From contig MKVR01000012.1 of assembly GCA_001899235.1 (NCBI GenBank), forward strand, positions 107,818-168,066: DNA of 60,249 nt. The letters are read 5' to 3'. Positions 11,553-21,960 of the stretch are shown in pieces. The notes below the pieces were generated by a model. The model was not told the origin of the DNA, made no database searches, and saw only the letters and a list, made by a program, of their open reading frames with translations. Numbering within the stretch: the first letter of the stretch is position 1; each line of letters begins with the position of its first letter. The position numbers were made by a program, and so were the translations under genes. This stretch comes from Nitrosospira sp. 56-18. Its GTDB lineage: Bacteria; Pseudomonadota; Gammaproteobacteria; Burkholderiales; Nitrosomonadaceae.

Positions 11553-12956
11553 ATGATTCGTAAACTGCTTCACCGCGTCTTCAACCGCAAACCTGCTGCC
11601 CCTGTTCCCCTTTCCAGCTCATCCAGTTCCGGGCTGCGGATCATTTCGTGCAGGCAGCATCGGATAACACGGGACCATATCAGCTCTTGCGCATTGAAAG
11701 TCACTTCGGAACTGCAGGAAGCAGGATATGCCGCTTTTGTAGTAGGCGGAGCCGCTCGTGACGTACTCCTGGGGCTGGAACCCAAGGATTTCGATGTCGC
11801 TACCAACGCCACGCCCGAGGAGGTGCGGTCGATTTTCCGGCGCTCGCGCATCATAGGGCGGCGTTTCAGATTGGTGCATGTGATGTGCGGCCCGGAAACC
11901 GTGGAAGTTTCAACATTTCGGGGAAGCATGCCCCTCGGCGAGGATAACGAAGGCGCCCCCCACGTACATGCCGATGAACACGGGCGTCTGCTGCGCGATA
12001 ACGTGTTCGGCAGCCAGGAAGAGGATGCGAGACGGCGTGATTTCACCGTAAATGCCTTATTTTTCGACCCGGTAAAGGGAGAGATCTGGGATTACCTGGA
12101 CGGCTATGAGGATATCGAGGCGAAGCGCCTGCGCATTATCGGCGACCCGATCCGGCGCTATCGCGAAGATCCCGTCCGGATGCTGCGAGCAGTCCGGCTG
12201 GCAGCCAAGCTCGACATGCAGATAGATGCCGGCACTGCGGCGCCGATCGCCGATCTCGCTCCCCTGCTGCAGAATGTGCCGCCATCCCGCCTGTTCGATG
12301 AAATGCTAAAGCTGCTGTTATCCGGGCATGCATCGGCGTGCGTGTTGGATTTGCGCAGGCGTGGCCTGCATCACGGCCTGTTGCCAATGCTGGACGCGAT
12401 ACTGGAACAGCCGCTGGGCGAGCGCTTCATCATGCTCGCGCTCGAGAATACCGATCAGCGGGTACGCGAAGAAAAACCGGTATCTCCGGGCTTTCTGTTT
12501 GCAGCTCTATTATGGCATGAAGTGCTTACGGCGTGGGATGCCCGCCAGCACACAGGGGAAAAAGTGATTCCCGCTTTGCATCAGGCGATGAGCGACGTCC
12601 TGGCGATCCAGAACAAGAAGCTTGCCATTCCTCATAGGTATGACGCCATCATGAAGGAGATCTGGGCCATGCAGCCGCGCTTTACCGGGAGATCCGGCCG
12701 CAGGCCCTTCCGGCTGCTGGAGAATCCCCGCTTCCGCGCTGCGTACGATTTCATGCTTCTGCGGTGCGAAAGCGGCGAACTGGATAGGGAATTGGGAAAG
12801 TGGTGGGAGGCATTTCAGCGGGCCGATCCGAGGGAGCGCGAAGCCATGCTGCTCAAGGACGACACGCCCGGGAAGCGTAAAAGAAGCCGCGCCCGGAAGA
12901 AGCCGGCTTCCGTCGGCGAACCGGCGTTGCGGAATAAAGGCGCAATACGGGAATAG
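11553..12956 (+). CDS. pcnB: poly(A) polymerase I PcnB
   Basis: A 467-residue class II nucleotidyltransferase that adds poly(A) tails to RNA 3' ends and promotes decay. The catalytic motif is FVVGGAARDVLLGLEPKDFD with the DxD-type acidic pair, followed by RRRDFTVNALFFDP and the RNA-binding GDPIRRYREDPVRMLRAVR segment. The C-terminal tail is strongly basic (GKRKRSRARKKP), as in bacterial PAP I rather than CCA-adding enzymes. It leads a compact run pcnB-folK-dgk-panB-panC, with folK starting 12 bases downstream. Confidence 0.93.
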   Translation: MIRKLLHRVFNRKPAAPVPLSSSSSSGLRIISCRQHRITRDHISSCALKVTSELQEAGYAAFVVGGAARDVLLGLEPKDFDVATNATPEEVRSIFRRSRIIGRRFRLVHVMCGPETVEVSTFRGSMPLGEDNEGAPHVHADEHGRLLRDNVFGSQEEDARRRDFTVNALFFDPVKGEIWDYLDGYEDIEAKRLRIIGDPIRRYREDPVRMLRAVRLAAKLDMQIDAGTAAPIADLAPLLQNVPPSRLFDEMLKLLLSGHASACVLDLRRRGLHHGLLPMLDAILEQPLGERFIMLALENTDQRVREEKPVSPGFLFAALLWHEVLTAWDARQHTGEKVIPALHQAMSDVLAIQNKKLAIPHRYDAIMKEIWAMQPRFTGRSGRRPFRLLENPRFRAAYDFMLLRCESGELDRELGKWWEAFQRADPREREAMLLKDDTPGKRKRSRARKKPASVGEPALRNKGAIRE

Positions 12957-12968
12957 CGAAATAATTCC

Positions 12969-13469
12969 ATGGCATGCCCATTCCCCGACCCTGTCTCACG
13001 GGCTTATATTGCGCTCGGCAGCAATCTGGATGATCCGGTGTCCCAGATTCGACGCGCATTCGAGGAGCTGGCGGAGCTTCCTTCCAGCCGCGTGCTGCGA
13101 CGCTCTTCTCTCTATCGCAGCACCCCGGTTGGGCGGCTCGATCAACCCGATTTTATCAATGCGGTGGTGGAAATGGAGACAGCCCTTTCACCCCGCGGAC
13201 TGCTCGCGGCTCTACTTGAAATCGAGCGCAGCCATGGCCGAATACGTGAATATCCTGACTCTCCCAGAACACTCGATCTGGATGTTCTCATGTATGATCA
13301 CGTAAAAAGTGACGAACCCGATCTTGTCCTTCCGCACCCGCGCATGCATCAACGCGCATTCGTGTTGCAGCCTCTTCTGGAAATCGCGCCGGATTGTCAC
13401 ATCGATGGGCATGGTCCCCTTGCTCAATTGCTGGCATTATGCAAAAACCAGCAAATCGAACGGACATAG
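12969..13469 (+). CDS. folK: 2-amino-4-hydroxy-6-hydroxymethyldihydropteridine pyrophosphokinase
   Basis: A 166-residue cytoplasmic enzyme that pyrophosphorylates 6-hydroxymethyl-dihydropterin in folate synthesis. Recognised by AYIALGSNLDDP, SSLYRSTPVGRLDQPDFINAVVE, and RTLDLDVLMYD followed by LPHPRMHQRAFVLQPL. Length is normal. It sits between pcnB and the deoxynucleoside kinase with only three bases to the next start. Confidence 0.96.
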   Translation: MACPFPDPVSRAYIALGSNLDDPVSQIRRAFEELAELPSSRVLRRSSLYRSTPVGRLDQPDFINAVVEMETALSPRGLLAALLEIERSHGRIREYPDSPRTLDLDVLMYDHVKSDEPDLVLPHPRMHQRAFVLQPLLEIAPDCHIDGHGPLAQLLALCKNQQIERT

Positions 13470-13472
13470 GCC

Positions 13473-14114
13473 GTGAAGCTGGAAGATTGCCGCTACGTTG
13501 TAATCGAGGGTCCCATAGGAGCGGGAAAAACCAGCCTGGCGCGGCGCATGGCCGTTCACTTGAGCGGGCAGACATTGCTGGAAAAACCGGAGGAAAATCC
13601 GTTTCTGGACAGATTTTACGGAGACATGCCGCGTCACGCGTTGCAGACGCAATTATTTTTCCTGTTTCAGCGCATCAATCAGCTTCAGGGCTTGACGCAA
13701 ATGGATATGTTTGCGAGCACCATCGTAAGCGATTTTTTTCTGGATAAGGATCCGCTATTTGCCAGGCTCACGCTCAGTGACAGCGAATACGATCTATACA
13801 AAAAAATCTTCCATCAATTACAGACCAGGCAGCGACCGCCAGATCTTGTGATCTATCTGCAGGCATCCGTTCCGACGCTGATGGGGCGGGTGAAAAGGCG
13901 GGGAAGCCCCTTCGAGAAAAATATTTCCGAAGACTATCTTCGGCAGGTTGCCGACAGCTATGCCCGATTTTTTCACCAATATGAAGATGCGCCCTTGATG
14001 ATCATCAATAGCGAAAATCTCAATCTGGTGGACAACCCGGGGAATTTCCGGCTACTGCTGGAGCGCGTCAACGCAATGCGAAGTCGGCGCGAGTACTTCG
14101 ACCAGGGAGTTTGA
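13473..14114 (+). CDS. deoxynucleoside (deoxyadenosine/deoxyguanosine-type) kinase
   Basis: A 213-residue P-loop kinase of the dNK family that phosphorylates deoxynucleosides for salvage. Visible motifs are P-loop EGPIGAGKTSLA, the substrate-binding ENPFLDRFYGD, an FFLFQRINQL helix, DFFLDKDPLFA and the lid region RVKRRGSPFEKNIS. The start is GTG at 13473, three bases after folK. Deoxynucleoside kinases are commonly placed next to folK and panBC in betaproteobacteria. Which base is preferred cannot be read from the sequence. Confidence 0.88.
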   Translation: MKLEDCRYVVIEGPIGAGKTSLARRMAVHLSGQTLLEKPEENPFLDRFYGDMPRHALQTQLFFLFQRINQLQGLTQMDMFASTIVSDFFLDKDPLFARLTLSDSEYDLYKKIFHQLQTRQRPPDLVIYLQASVPTLMGRVKRRGSPFEKNISEDYLRQVADSYARFFHQYEDAPLMIINSENLNLVDNPGNFRLLLERVNAMRSRREYFDQGV

Positions 14115-14270
14115 CCGGCATTCCGGATATCGGGACGACAGGCTAGCAGTCTGTCGGACTTGAAGAATCGAAGTTCGGTTGAAGCGAGGTACGGAATGGC
14201 GCCCGGCAACGGCGAAGCCAATATCCGTTTTGCTTCAAGATCTATTTGACGAGTTACGCAGGAGCCATGT

Positions 14271-15062
14271 ATGCGCACTACACAGGACACGCTACAAAAA
14301 ATGCGGGATGATGGTGAAAAAATAGTCATCCTTACCTGTTACGACGCGAGTTTCGCCACCTTGCTGGAAGATGCCGGCGTCGATATCCTTCTGGTGGGCG
14401 ATTCGCTGGGAAATGTCCTGCAAGGCGAGGAAACAACGCTTCCGGTGACACTGGAAGATATGATCTACCATACCCGCTGCGTGAAAAAAGGCTCCAGCAG
14501 GGCATTTATCATGGCAGACATGCCGTTTGGCACCTCCCAGGTTGCACCCGGGGATACGTTTGAAAATGCCGCCGAACTCATGGCTGCGGGCGCAAACATG
14601 GTCAAGATCGAGGGCGGCTGCATCATGGCGGAAACCGTTGAATTTCTCACTCGCAGAGGCATCCCGGTATGCGCCCATATCGGCTTGACTCCTCAGTCAG
14701 TCCATCAGTTGGGTGGCTACAAGCTGCAAGGCAAGACCGGCTTTCAGGCAAAGCAATTGCTGGAGGATGCCGTCAGCCTGGAACAAGCGGGTGCGGGCAT
14801 GCTCCTGATGGAAGTGGTTCCCGCGGTACTGGCAAAGCAGGTTACCGAAACGCTATCCATCCCCACCATCGGCATCGGCGCCGGAATGGATTGCTCGGCA
14901 CAGGTTCTGGTCCTGTATGACATGCTGGGAATCTATTCCGGGAAAAAGGCCAGATTCATGAAAAATTTCCTGGCCGGAGCCGGCAGCGTCCACGAGGCGG
15001 TGCGAAATTACGTCAAGGCGGTAAAGAACGGCGAATTTCCAGGGCCGGAACATGCTTTTTGA
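14271..15062 (+). CDS. panB: 3-methyl-2-oxobutanoate hydroxymethyltransferase PanB
   Basis: A 263-residue enzyme that makes ketopantoate from 2-oxoisovalerate and methylene-tetrahydrofolate, the first step to pantothenate. Motifs: [28 protein letters not shown] with the metal-binding Asp, [35 protein letters not shown] and the C-terminal [22 protein letters not shown] Shine-Dalgarno (CAGGAG) precedes the ATG. It is followed by panC after 24 bases. Confidence 0.97.
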   Translation: MRTTQDTLQKMRDDGEKIVILTCYDASFATLLEDAGVDILLVGDSLGNVLQGEETTLPVTLEDMIYHTRCVKKGSSRAFIMADMPFGTSQVAPGDTFENAAELMAAGANMVKIEGGCIMAETVEFLTRRGIPVCAHIGLTPQSVHQLGGYKLQGKTGFQAKQLLEDAVSLEQAGAGMLLMEVVPAVLAKQVTETLSIPTIGIGAGMDCSAQVLVLYDMLGIYSGKKARFMKNFLAGAGSVHEAVRNYVKAVKNGEFPGPEHAF

Positions 15063-15086
15063 TCTGCCGGGGTGACGTGCCGCGGC

Positions 15087-15911
15087 ATGGAAATCATCAC
15101 TACCATCGGCTCGCTGCGAAGCCGTCTCAGGCAACAACCTTCAATCGCCTTTGTGCCCACGATGGGTGGCCTGCATGACGGCCACCTGGCACTGATCCGC
15201 GCCGCGCGGCAAAAAACCGGTTTTGTAGTCGCAAGTATTTTCGTCAACCGGCTGCAATTTTTACCGACGGAGGATTTCGATCGGTATCCTCGCACACTGG
15301 AGGAAGACTGCCGTCTCCTGCAAAACCATCATGCCGATGTGGTTTTTGCTCCTGGAGAAAAGGATTTATATCCCGCCCTTCAGGAATTCCTGGTGGATCC
15401 CCCGTCTATGGCAGACACGCTCGAGGGCGAATTCCGGCCGGGCTTCTTTCGCGGCGTCTCCACGATTGTGCTCAAGCTTTTCAATATCGTCGGACCCCAG
15501 GTGGCGGTATTCGGAAAAAAAGACTATCAGCAGTTACATATCCTGCGCGAAATGGTAAAGCAGTTGAATCTGCCAATCGAAATCCTTGCCGCCGATACGG
15601 TGCGAGCGCCGGATGGCCTCGCCCTGAGTTCACGGAACCGCTACCTCGCTCCCGAGGAGCGATGCCAGGCCCCTCGGCTATATCAGACACTGCGTCAACT
15701 TGGGCAGGAAATAAAAAGCGGCAATACAAGCTTTCGCGAGTTGGAGGAAAATGGGACGGCCGTCCTCGATCGGCACGGCTGGAAGGTCGACTATGTGGCA
15801 GTGCGAGACCAAAATACATTCGCTCCAGCCCAGGCCGGTAACGAGCGCGTGGTGGTACTGGGGGCAGCCAGGCTGGGCAAGACCAGACTGATCGACAATC
15901 TCGAAGTCTAG
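15087..15911 (+). CDS. panC: pantothenate synthetase PanC
   Basis: A 274-residue ligase joining pantoate and beta-alanine with ATP. Motifs: FVPTMGGLHDGHLALIRAA (HIGH-like), VASIFVNRLQF, DFDRYPRTLEEDC, VAVFGKKDYQQL and APDGLALSSRNRYL. I chose the ATG at 15087 (MEIITTIGSLR) because family members start at this point; a GTG five codons earlier at 15072 is possible. The loop reads NRLQFLPTEDF, where most homologues have NPLQF-P-EDF, a mild variation near the active site. Confidence 0.95.
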   Translation: MEIITTIGSLRSRLRQQPSIAFVPTMGGLHDGHLALIRAARQKTGFVVASIFVNRLQFLPTEDFDRYPRTLEEDCRLLQNHHADVVFAPGEKDLYPALQEFLVDPPSMADTLEGEFRPGFFRGVSTIVLKLFNIVGPQVAVFGKKDYQQLHILREMVKQLNLPIEILAADTVRAPDGLALSSRNRYLAPEERCQAPRLYQTLRQLGQEIKSGNTSFRELEENGTAVLDRHGWKVDYVAVRDQNTFAPAQAGNERVVVLGAARLGKTRLIDNLEV

Positions 15912-16159
15912 AACAGTATTACGGGGTTTGACCCGGCAAAATGGATGGAATTCGATAGGCGTCACCTTTTGACGACAGACATGAAATGTTTGGTTTCAAG
16001 AACTTATCCAGGGAGAAGATCAGCATGTTGCTGAAGGGCAACAAAACCTGCCCCTGAATAAATCTTTCCCGCTCAACTCATTGTATTTTCTCGTCTTTAT
16101 TTCTGGCATGGTAAGTGCTTGTAAAGAATCAGGGCAACCAACCGGACCACCGCGAAGAA

Positions 16160-17032
16160 ATGCACCAGATTGAGAAGGAGATGTTTCTTTTCGAAAGCCC
16201 CAGGAATAACCGCATGCTCGCCGCCCTCCCTGCGGAAGACTATAAGCGGCTGCGGTCCTATTTCGAACATGTCAGGATGTCACCTGGGCAATTCATACAT
16301 GAAGCCGCGACCCCGGTAACTTATGTGTATTTTCCGACCAGCGCCATCGTTGCACCGCTATATGAAGTAAAAAATGGCGCATCGGTACAGTTGGCCATTG
16401 TCGGCAGCGAGGGGTTCACCGGCATCTCGTCGCTCCTCGGCGGAGGCAGCAGCCCGGGAATAGTGGTTCAAGCCCCCGGTTATGGCTACAGAATAAAGGA
16501 AAAGATACTGAAAATGGAATTTGAACGGCAAGGCTTTCTGCAACAACTGGCTCTGCATTTCGTCCAGGCGCTCATGACGCAGATGGCGCAGAACGCGGTA
16601 TGTAACCGTCATCACAATGTGGAGAAGCAGCTATGCCGTTTTCTATTGATGAGCCTCGACAGGTCATCCGGACGTGAACTGCAAATGACGCATGAGCAGA
16701 TTGCGATCATGCTGGGAGTGCGTCGAGAGAGCGTGACTCAGGCTGCGCTCAAGTTGCAGACCGCTGGCGCCATCCGGTACAGCCGTGGCCACATCACGGT
16801 GTTTGAGCGCGAAGAACTGAAGAAATCCGTGTGCGAATGTTATTCCGTGGTCAACAAAGAGTATGAGCGATTGCTGTGGACCAGGCGAACTCATCGAAGT
16901 GCTGTCCATGGTCCATGGGGTGGCACGAAAGGCAGACAGAGAGAAAGAACGATGGTCCGTAAACTGTGGAGAGCCCCGGACTGCTCGGCTGGAAACCAAA
17001 TATCGCCCTCCCCTGACTTTGGTTCAAGCTGA
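16160..17032 (+). CDS. Crp/Fnr family transcriptional regulator with an unusual C-terminal tail
   Basis: About 290 residues from ATG 16160 (a GTG at 16115 would add 15). An N-terminal cyclic-nucleotide-binding-like fold (TYVYFPTSAIVAPLYEV, VGSEGFTGISSLLGG) is followed by a dimer helix (NRHHNVEKQLCRFLLMSLDR) and a winged helix (MTHEQIAIMLGVRRESVTQ). It lacks the FNR-type N-terminal Cys cluster and the Crp cAMP-contact residues, so the signal is unknown. About 51 residues from WTRRTHRSAV to the stop are polar, show no similarity I recognise, and extend beyond where this subfamily usually ends. It is convergent with acnA, only 36 bases apart. Confidence 0.85.
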   Translation: MHQIEKEMFLFESPRNNRMLAALPAEDYKRLRSYFEHVRMSPGQFIHEAATPVTYVYFPTSAIVAPLYEVKNGASVQLAIVGSEGFTGISSLLGGGSSPGIVVQAPGYGYRIKEKILKMEFERQGFLQQLALHFVQALMTQMAQNAVCNRHHNVEKQLCRFLLMSLDRSSGRELQMTHEQIAIMLGVRRESVTQAALKLQTAGAIRYSRGHITVFEREELKKSVCECYSVVNKEYERLLWTRRTHRSAVHGPWGGTKGRQRERTMVRKLWRAPDCSAGNQISPSPDFGSS

Positions 17033-17068
17033 GTAGCCCGGCTTGTCGATCTGGCCTCTTCAGGAAAT

Positions 17069-19897
17069 TCAGGAAGCCATGAGTTCCCTGAGTACGTAGG
17101 GAAGAATTCCCCCGTGCCTGTAATATTCGACCTCGATCGCCGTATCTATCCTGCATAGCAGGTCGACTGCTTGCCGCGAACCGTCCTTGCGGTATATGTC
17201 GAGCTTCACGTTCTGCTGTGGCCGAATCTCCTTCAACCCCGAGAGATCGAATTGCTCGTCGCCCCGAAGGCCGAGCGATTGCGCGTCATTTTCATCCTTG
17301 AACTGAAGCGGCAATACACCCATGCCCACCAGATTGCTTCGATGTATCCGCTCGAAGCTCTTGGCAATAACCGCCTTTACCCCTAGCAATTGCGTGCCCT
17401 TTGCCGCCCAATCCCGACTTGAGCCGGTGCCATACTCCTCACCCCCGAATACCAGCGTTGGCACACCGTCAGCCAGGTATTGCATCGCGGCATCGAAGAT
17501 GCTCATTTGCCGGCCATCGGGCTGGTGCAGCGTAATCCCGCCTTCGCTGCCTGGGATCATCATGTTTTTGATACGCACGTTGGCAAAAGTCCCTCGCATC
17601 ATGACTTCGTGATTGCCGCGGCGTGCGCCATAGCTGTTGAAATCCATCTTCGCCACGCCGCTTGAAAGCAGATACTTTCCTGCGGGCGAGGTATCCTTGA
17701 TTGCTCCCGCAGGACTGATATGATCGGTGGTCACCGAATCTCCAAATATGGCCAGGACGCGCGCTCCCGATATATTGCCGGGCTGCGCATACTTCATCGA
17801 AAAATCCTGGAAGAAAGGCGGCTCCGCTATATAAGTGGAGACCGGCCAGTCATAGGTATCCCCGGCTATCGACGCGATATCGTTCCATAAGGGATGATTC
17901 CTGGTAAGGTTACTGTAGAGTCGGCGGAATGTTTCCGCATTCGCTGCAAATTTTATCAATTCCTGGATTTCTTCATCTTCTGGCCAGATATCGCTGAGCC
18001 ATACTGGTTTGCCGTCTTTTCCCAGGCCCAATGGTTCCGAAGACAGGTCCTTGAGCATCGTTCCGGCGAGTGCATACGCCACTACCAGCGGAGGAGAACC
18101 AAGGAAATTCGCCCGGATGCTGGGATGGATCCGCGCCTCGAAATTGCGATTGCCGGATAGCACCGCCGCGCACACGAGATCATTCTCGACCACAGCCTCT
18201 TCGATAGGCTCCGAAAGCGGACCGGAGTTGCCAATGCAAGTGGTGCAGCCATAGCCCGCAAGATTGAAGCCGAGCTTTTCCAGGTAGGTCAGCAATCCGG
18301 CGGCGGAAAGATACTCTGTCACCACGCGCGATCCGGGCGCGAGAGAAGTCTTGATATGGCGCTTCACCGTCAAACCCCGCTCGACCGCCTTTTTCGCCAG
18401 TAATCCGGCTGCGATCAATACGCTGGGATTGGATGTATTCGTGCAGGATGTAATTGCCGCAATCAGAATATCGCCATGCCTCAGATCGACCGGTCCATTG
18501 GGAAGGCATACTTTTTCATCCGTATCCATCAAGGGGCGATTAGCAATCATTTCGGCAATATTCCTCGCGCTTCCCGGCTGCAGAGGAACCTTTTCCTGGG
18601 CTTCACCATCGGCCGCCTCCTTGCTCACGGCATCCCCGCAGCCACGCACAGGATAGCGCCGCTCCAGATCCTCGGTATTTTTTCCATAGCCACCCTGGGC
18701 GGCAGGCTTGGAAAAAAGCTCAGAAAACCGGGTTTTCATGCTGCCAAGCTCGATACGATCCTGCGGACGCCGCGGTCCTGCCAGGGAGGGTGTAATCGTA
18801 CCCAGGTCGAGTTCGAGTTCACGGGTGTAATCGATGTCGCCCCCCCGTGGAACGCCATACAGTTCCTGTGCCTTGAAATAGGACTCGAACGCGGCAACCT
18901 CGTCCCCGGTGCGTCCCGTGTTCCTGAAATACTCGATGGTTTTATCATCCACCGGGAAAAAACCCATCGTCGCTCCATATTCCGGCGCCATGTTGCCGAT
19001 CGTTGCACGGTCCGGCACTGTCAATGAAGCGGTCCCCTCGCCAAAAAATTCCACGAACTGTCCCACGACATTGGCCTTGCGCAGCATTTCCGTGATCGTC
19101 AATACCAGGTCGGTGGCGGTAACGCCATTGCGCAGGCGTCCTCTAAGATTCACACCCACCACGTCCGGGGTCAAAAGATAGACGGGCTGGCCCAGCATGC
19201 CTGCTTCCGCCTCTATACCTCCGACACCCCATCCCACTACGCCTATGCCATTGATCATGGTCGTATGCGAATCTGTCCCTACCAGCGTATCCGGGTACGC
19301 CACACCCTCTTTCTGATGCACGCCTCGGGCGAGATATTCCAGATTCACCTGATGAACGATTCCGATGCCCGGAGGCACCACCCTGAACGTATCGAACGCC
19401 TGCATGCCCCATTTGATGAACTGGTAACGCTCGTGATTGCGGCGGAATTCCACTTCCATGTTGAGCTTTAGCGCATCGTCATTGCCGTAGTAGTCGACCT
19501 GCACCGAATGGTCGACCACGAGATCAACCGGCACCAGCGGTTCGACCACCTTTGGATCCCGGCCCATCCTTTTCGTGACGCTGCGCATTGCCGCAAGATC
19601 AACCAGTAGGGGAACTCCGGTGAAATCCTGGAGAACGATGCGGGATACGACGAACGGAATCTCTTCCATGCGCGCCCCGCTGGGCTGCCAGTTGGCGAGC
19701 TGCTTCACATGAGCCTCGGTAACCTTTATATCGTCGCAATTGCGCAGAACCGACTCGAGAATGATGCGGATCGAAACCGGCAGTCGCGAAACTTTGGCGA
19801 AGCCGGCCGCCTCCAGCGCGGGCAGGGAATAATATTTCGCGCTTTTGCCGCCTGGAAGAGCAAGCTCCTTGAGAGTATCAAACAGATTATGCGTCAC
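17069..19897 (-). CDS. acnA: aconitate hydratase AcnA
   Basis: A 942-residue 4Fe-4S enzyme interconverting citrate and isocitrate. With PrpBCD nearby it may also hydrate 2-methylaconitate. Cluster ligands are in [13 protein letters not shown] and [14 protein letters not shown]; substrate motifs include [24 protein letters not shown] and [16 protein letters not shown] place the start at a GTG ([11 protein letters not shown]) because AAGGAA lies six bases upstream and homologues start here; an ATG 26 codons earlier gives an unrelated extension. It is longer than the about 890-residue E. coli AcnA, mainly through an insert before [10 protein letters not shown]. It follows an SDR gene on the same strand. 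Confidence 0.95.
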   Translation of the reverse strand: MTHNLFDTLKELALPGGKSAKYYSLPALEAAGFAKVSRLPVSIRIILESVLRNCDDIKVTEAHVKQLANWQPSGARMEEIPFVVSRIVLQDFTGVPLLVDLAAMRSVTKRMGRDPKVVEPLVPVDLVVDHSVQVDYYGNDDALKLNMEVEFRRNHERYQFIKWGMQAFDTFRVVPPGIGIVHQVNLEYLARGVHQKEGVAYPDTLVGTDSHTTMINGIGVVGWGVGGIEAEAGMLGQPVYLLTPDVVGVNLRGRLRNGVTATDLVLTITEMLRKANVVGQFVEFFGEGTASLTVPDRATIGNMAPEYGATMGFFPVDDKTIEYFRNTGRTGDEVAAFESYFKAQELYGVPRGGDIDYTRELELDLGTITPSLAGPRRPQDRIELGSMKTRFSELFSKPAAQGGYGKNTEDLERRYPVRGCGDAVSKEAADGEAQEKVPLQPGSARNIAEMIANRPLMDTDEKVCLPNGPVDLRHGDILIAAITSCTNTSNPSVLIAAGLLAKKAVERGLTVKRHIKTSLAPGSRVVTEYLSAAGLLTYLEKLGFNLAGYGCTTCIGNSGPLSEPIEEAVVENDLVCAAVLSGNRNFEARIHPSIRANFLGSPPLVVAYALAGTMLKDLSSEPLGLGKDGKPVWLSDIWPEDEEIQELIKFAANAETFRRLYSNLTRNHPLWNDIASIAGDTYDWPVSTYIAEPPFFQDFSMKYAQPGNISGARVLAIFGDSVTTDHISPAGAIKDTSPAGKYLLSSGVAKMDFNSYGARRGNHEVMMRGTFANVRIKNMMIPGSEGGITLHQPDGRQMSIFDAAMQYLADGVPTLVFGGEEYGTGSSRDWAAKGTQLLGVKAVIAKSFERIHRSNLVGMGVLPLQFKDENDAQSLGLRGDEQFDLSGLKEIRPQQNVKLDIYRKDGSRQAVDLLCRIDTAIEVEYYRHGGILPYVLRELMAS

Positions 19898-20124
19898 GGG
19901 ATATTCCTTCAAAAAATTAGCGGGGCCGCGAGCCCCAGGAAGCGCATCGGCGCAGAATTCCCGGCACGGCAACATCGGGAGCCGGGGTTTGCGGCATGAT
20001 ATGGCCTTTGCTGCTCAACGTTGCCAGCCGCCTGCGAAGCTTCCGCCACTTCGTGCCTCTGCTTCGTTCCGGCCGAAACCCACTATCGCGGAGGCAAAAC
20101 AAGCTTTGACAGGCTTGGCGCCCT

Positions 20125-20883
20125 TCATTCCGTATGGTATTCCGGAATATCGGCTTCGATCACATTCTTTGCGAAGCTTTCGTAGGCGTCGCCCACCCTT
20201 TTAGCCAGAGAATCGGGGAAAAGGTGAAAATGCCCGCTTTTCAGGCCGGAGACTATTTCTTCCGCGACGACCAGAGGCGGCTCCGCGGACCTGTTGAGGC
20301 CGGCGCTATCCGACATATCGGTAGCAATAAGGCCAGGGTGGACGCTGAGCACCAGCGTGCCCTGCTGGCCCAGCAACTCCCTCAGCGCCTGGGTAATGGA
20401 ATAGGCAGCCGCTTTCGAGGCGGAATGGATTGCAAAGCTTGAAGAGCATTTCAATGAAGCAACCGAGTTGATTTGCACGAAGGCGCCCCCGCCGTTGCGC
20501 TTGAGGACGGGAGCAAAGGCTTGCGCCACATGCATGAGGCCGCATACATTGATCCTGATCGCAAGCTCCAGTGCTTCCACGGCGTCGCCATCCAGAGGTG
20601 TCCTTGCCATGAAGACGGCGGCATTGTTGACCACTACCTGGACATCAGGTGCATTGCCGGCCAACGCCGAAATAGTTTCCCGCTTGGCGAGATCCAGGCG
20701 AACGGGAATGACCCGGTTGCCATGCTGGTTGATCAAAGGCTCCACGGAATGCACGTCCCTGACCGCGGCATAGATCTTGGCGACACCCTCGCGCAGAAAT
20801 ACTTCCGCTATCATCCTGCCGATTCCGCGGTTTGCGCCCGTGATGACCGCCACCTTGCCCCTGATGTCATACCTTGGCTTCAT
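20125..20883 (-). CDS. SDR family oxidoreductase with catalytic Tyr replaced by His
   Basis: A 252-residue classical short-chain dehydrogenase fold, counted from ATG 20883 (AGGA about nine bases upstream; longer starts add unlike sequence). The cofactor loop TGANRGIG, the LDLAK acidic position, NNAA and the helix Asn (N112) are present, as is S140. The catalytic YxxxK motif reads H153-S-A-S-K157, so the general-base Tyr is His (codon CAT, one transition from TAT). The C-terminal part HPGLIATDMS is normal. The enzyme may be inactive, altered in mechanism or adapted to binding. The substrate is unknown. Confidence 0.85.
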   Translation of the reverse strand: MKPRYDIRGKVAVITGANRGIGRMIAEVFLREGVAKIYAAVRDVHSVEPLINQHGNRVIPVRLDLAKRETISALAGNAPDVQVVVNNAAVFMARTPLDGDAVEALELAIRINVCGLMHVAQAFAPVLKRNGGGAFVQINSVASLKCSSSFAIHSASKAAAYSITQALRELLGQQGTLVLSVHPGLIATDMSDSAGLNRSAEPPLVVAEEIVSGLKSGHFHLFPDSLAKRVGDAYESFAKNVIEADIPEYHTE

Positions 20884-21174
20884 GCTGTCCATTCCTGATT
20901 CATCGCGAGGCCCGATCATGCTTCCTGAAGGGTGACGATGGAGATGCCCCACACACCCTTGAGGAAGCACTGAACAAATCCTCGCTGTTAAGTCTATCAC
21001 CCGTGGCTGCGCTGGATTCATTTTTTAGCGAGCGTAATCACGCGAATCTCAAAATCGAGTAACATGAATAGGGTGGCGACATCACTATCATAGTAGAGAA
21101 GCCCGACACCTGCCCGCAGCGCTGCCACCGGATCAGCATGCCTCTGCGTCAAAAGAAGATTACTTGCCATGCGG

Positions 21175-21196
21175 ATATCATAAAAATATCATAAAA
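21175..21196. repeat. two perfect tandem 11-bp copies before the lipase start
   Basis: ATATCATAAAA occurs twice back to back (21175-21185, 21186-21196), ending two bases before the ATG of the lipase gene. It occupies the position where a Shine-Dalgarno would be; none is visible. It may be an A/T-rich translation enhancer, part of a promoter, or a slippage-prone repeat. Confidence 0.6.
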
Positions 21197-21198
21197 AA

Positions 21199-21960
21199 AT
21201 GGCTTTCACGACTCCTTCCAGCCTGGTTCTCCTGCATGGGTTTCTTGGTTTCTCGCACCTCGGACCGATCGAATACTTTCGTGGCATAAGGAAAGTCCTG
21301 CTGCCCATGCGAATCATGCCTCTGATACCCGAAGTACCCGGCGCCGGCACCATCGCGGAGCGGGCTGAGACACTCGCCCGGCACCTCTTCCGCAGCAATA
21401 CACAGGCTTTTGCCCTGGTGGGCCACAGCATGGGAGGGCTCGACGCCAGGTATCTCATTGCCCATCTCGATCCGGATCGGCGCGTGAAGAGCCTGGTTAC
21501 CGTTGCCACGCCGCATCGCGGCTCTCCTCTCGCCCAGTGGATGATCGAATCGCGCGGCGCCATACCGGCCTGGTTCAGGCATTGCGGACTGCCCGGATTG
21601 AGAGAATTGACTCCTGAAACACGTCTGGCAACGCCGATACCGAACCGGGAAGACGTGACCTATGCTTCTTATGCCAGCGTCCGTCCCGATAGTGAGCTTC
21701 CCTTCTGGCTCAGGCATTATGCGCGCGTTATTCCGGAAGCGAACGATGGCCTGGTGCCGGAGAGCTCGGCGCGATGGGGAACATTCCGTGGAATGGTGCG
21801 CGCGGACCATATCGAGCTTCTGGGATGGAGCCTGGGTTTACCCAATGCCCGCGCGGCCCGGCCATTCAATCATCTGCAGTTCTGGAAAAAAGTGGCTGCC
21901 GAATCCCTGGCGGCAACAGAAGACGCAATGAACCAAAAGGACGGCCATGGATCAGGGTGA
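21199..21960 (+). CDS. alpha/beta-hydrolase, triacylglycerol lipase-like
   Basis: A 253-residue hydrolase without a signal peptide. The oxyanion HGF motif is LLHGFLGFSHLG, the nucleophile elbow GHSMGG with S77, an acid candidate is D183 in ANDGLVPESS, and the His candidate is H204 in RADHIELLGW. TPHRGSPLA after the elbow is typical of bacterial lipases of the LipA/PGAP1-like group. The last 14 bases overlap the start of the following membrane-protein gene, so the two proteins are probably made together. The natural ester substrate is unknown. Confidence 0.85.
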   Translation: MAFTTPSSLVLLHGFLGFSHLGPIEYFRGIRKVLLPMRIMPLIPEVPGAGTIAERAETLARHLFRSNTQAFALVGHSMGGLDARYLIAHLDPDRRVKSLVTVATPHRGSPLAQWMIESRGAIPAWFRHCGLPGLRELTPETRLATPIPNREDVTYASYASVRPDSELPFWLRHYARVIPEANDGLVPESSARWGTFRGMVRADHIELLGWSLGLPNARAARPFNHLQFWKKVAAESLAATEDAMNQKDGHGSG

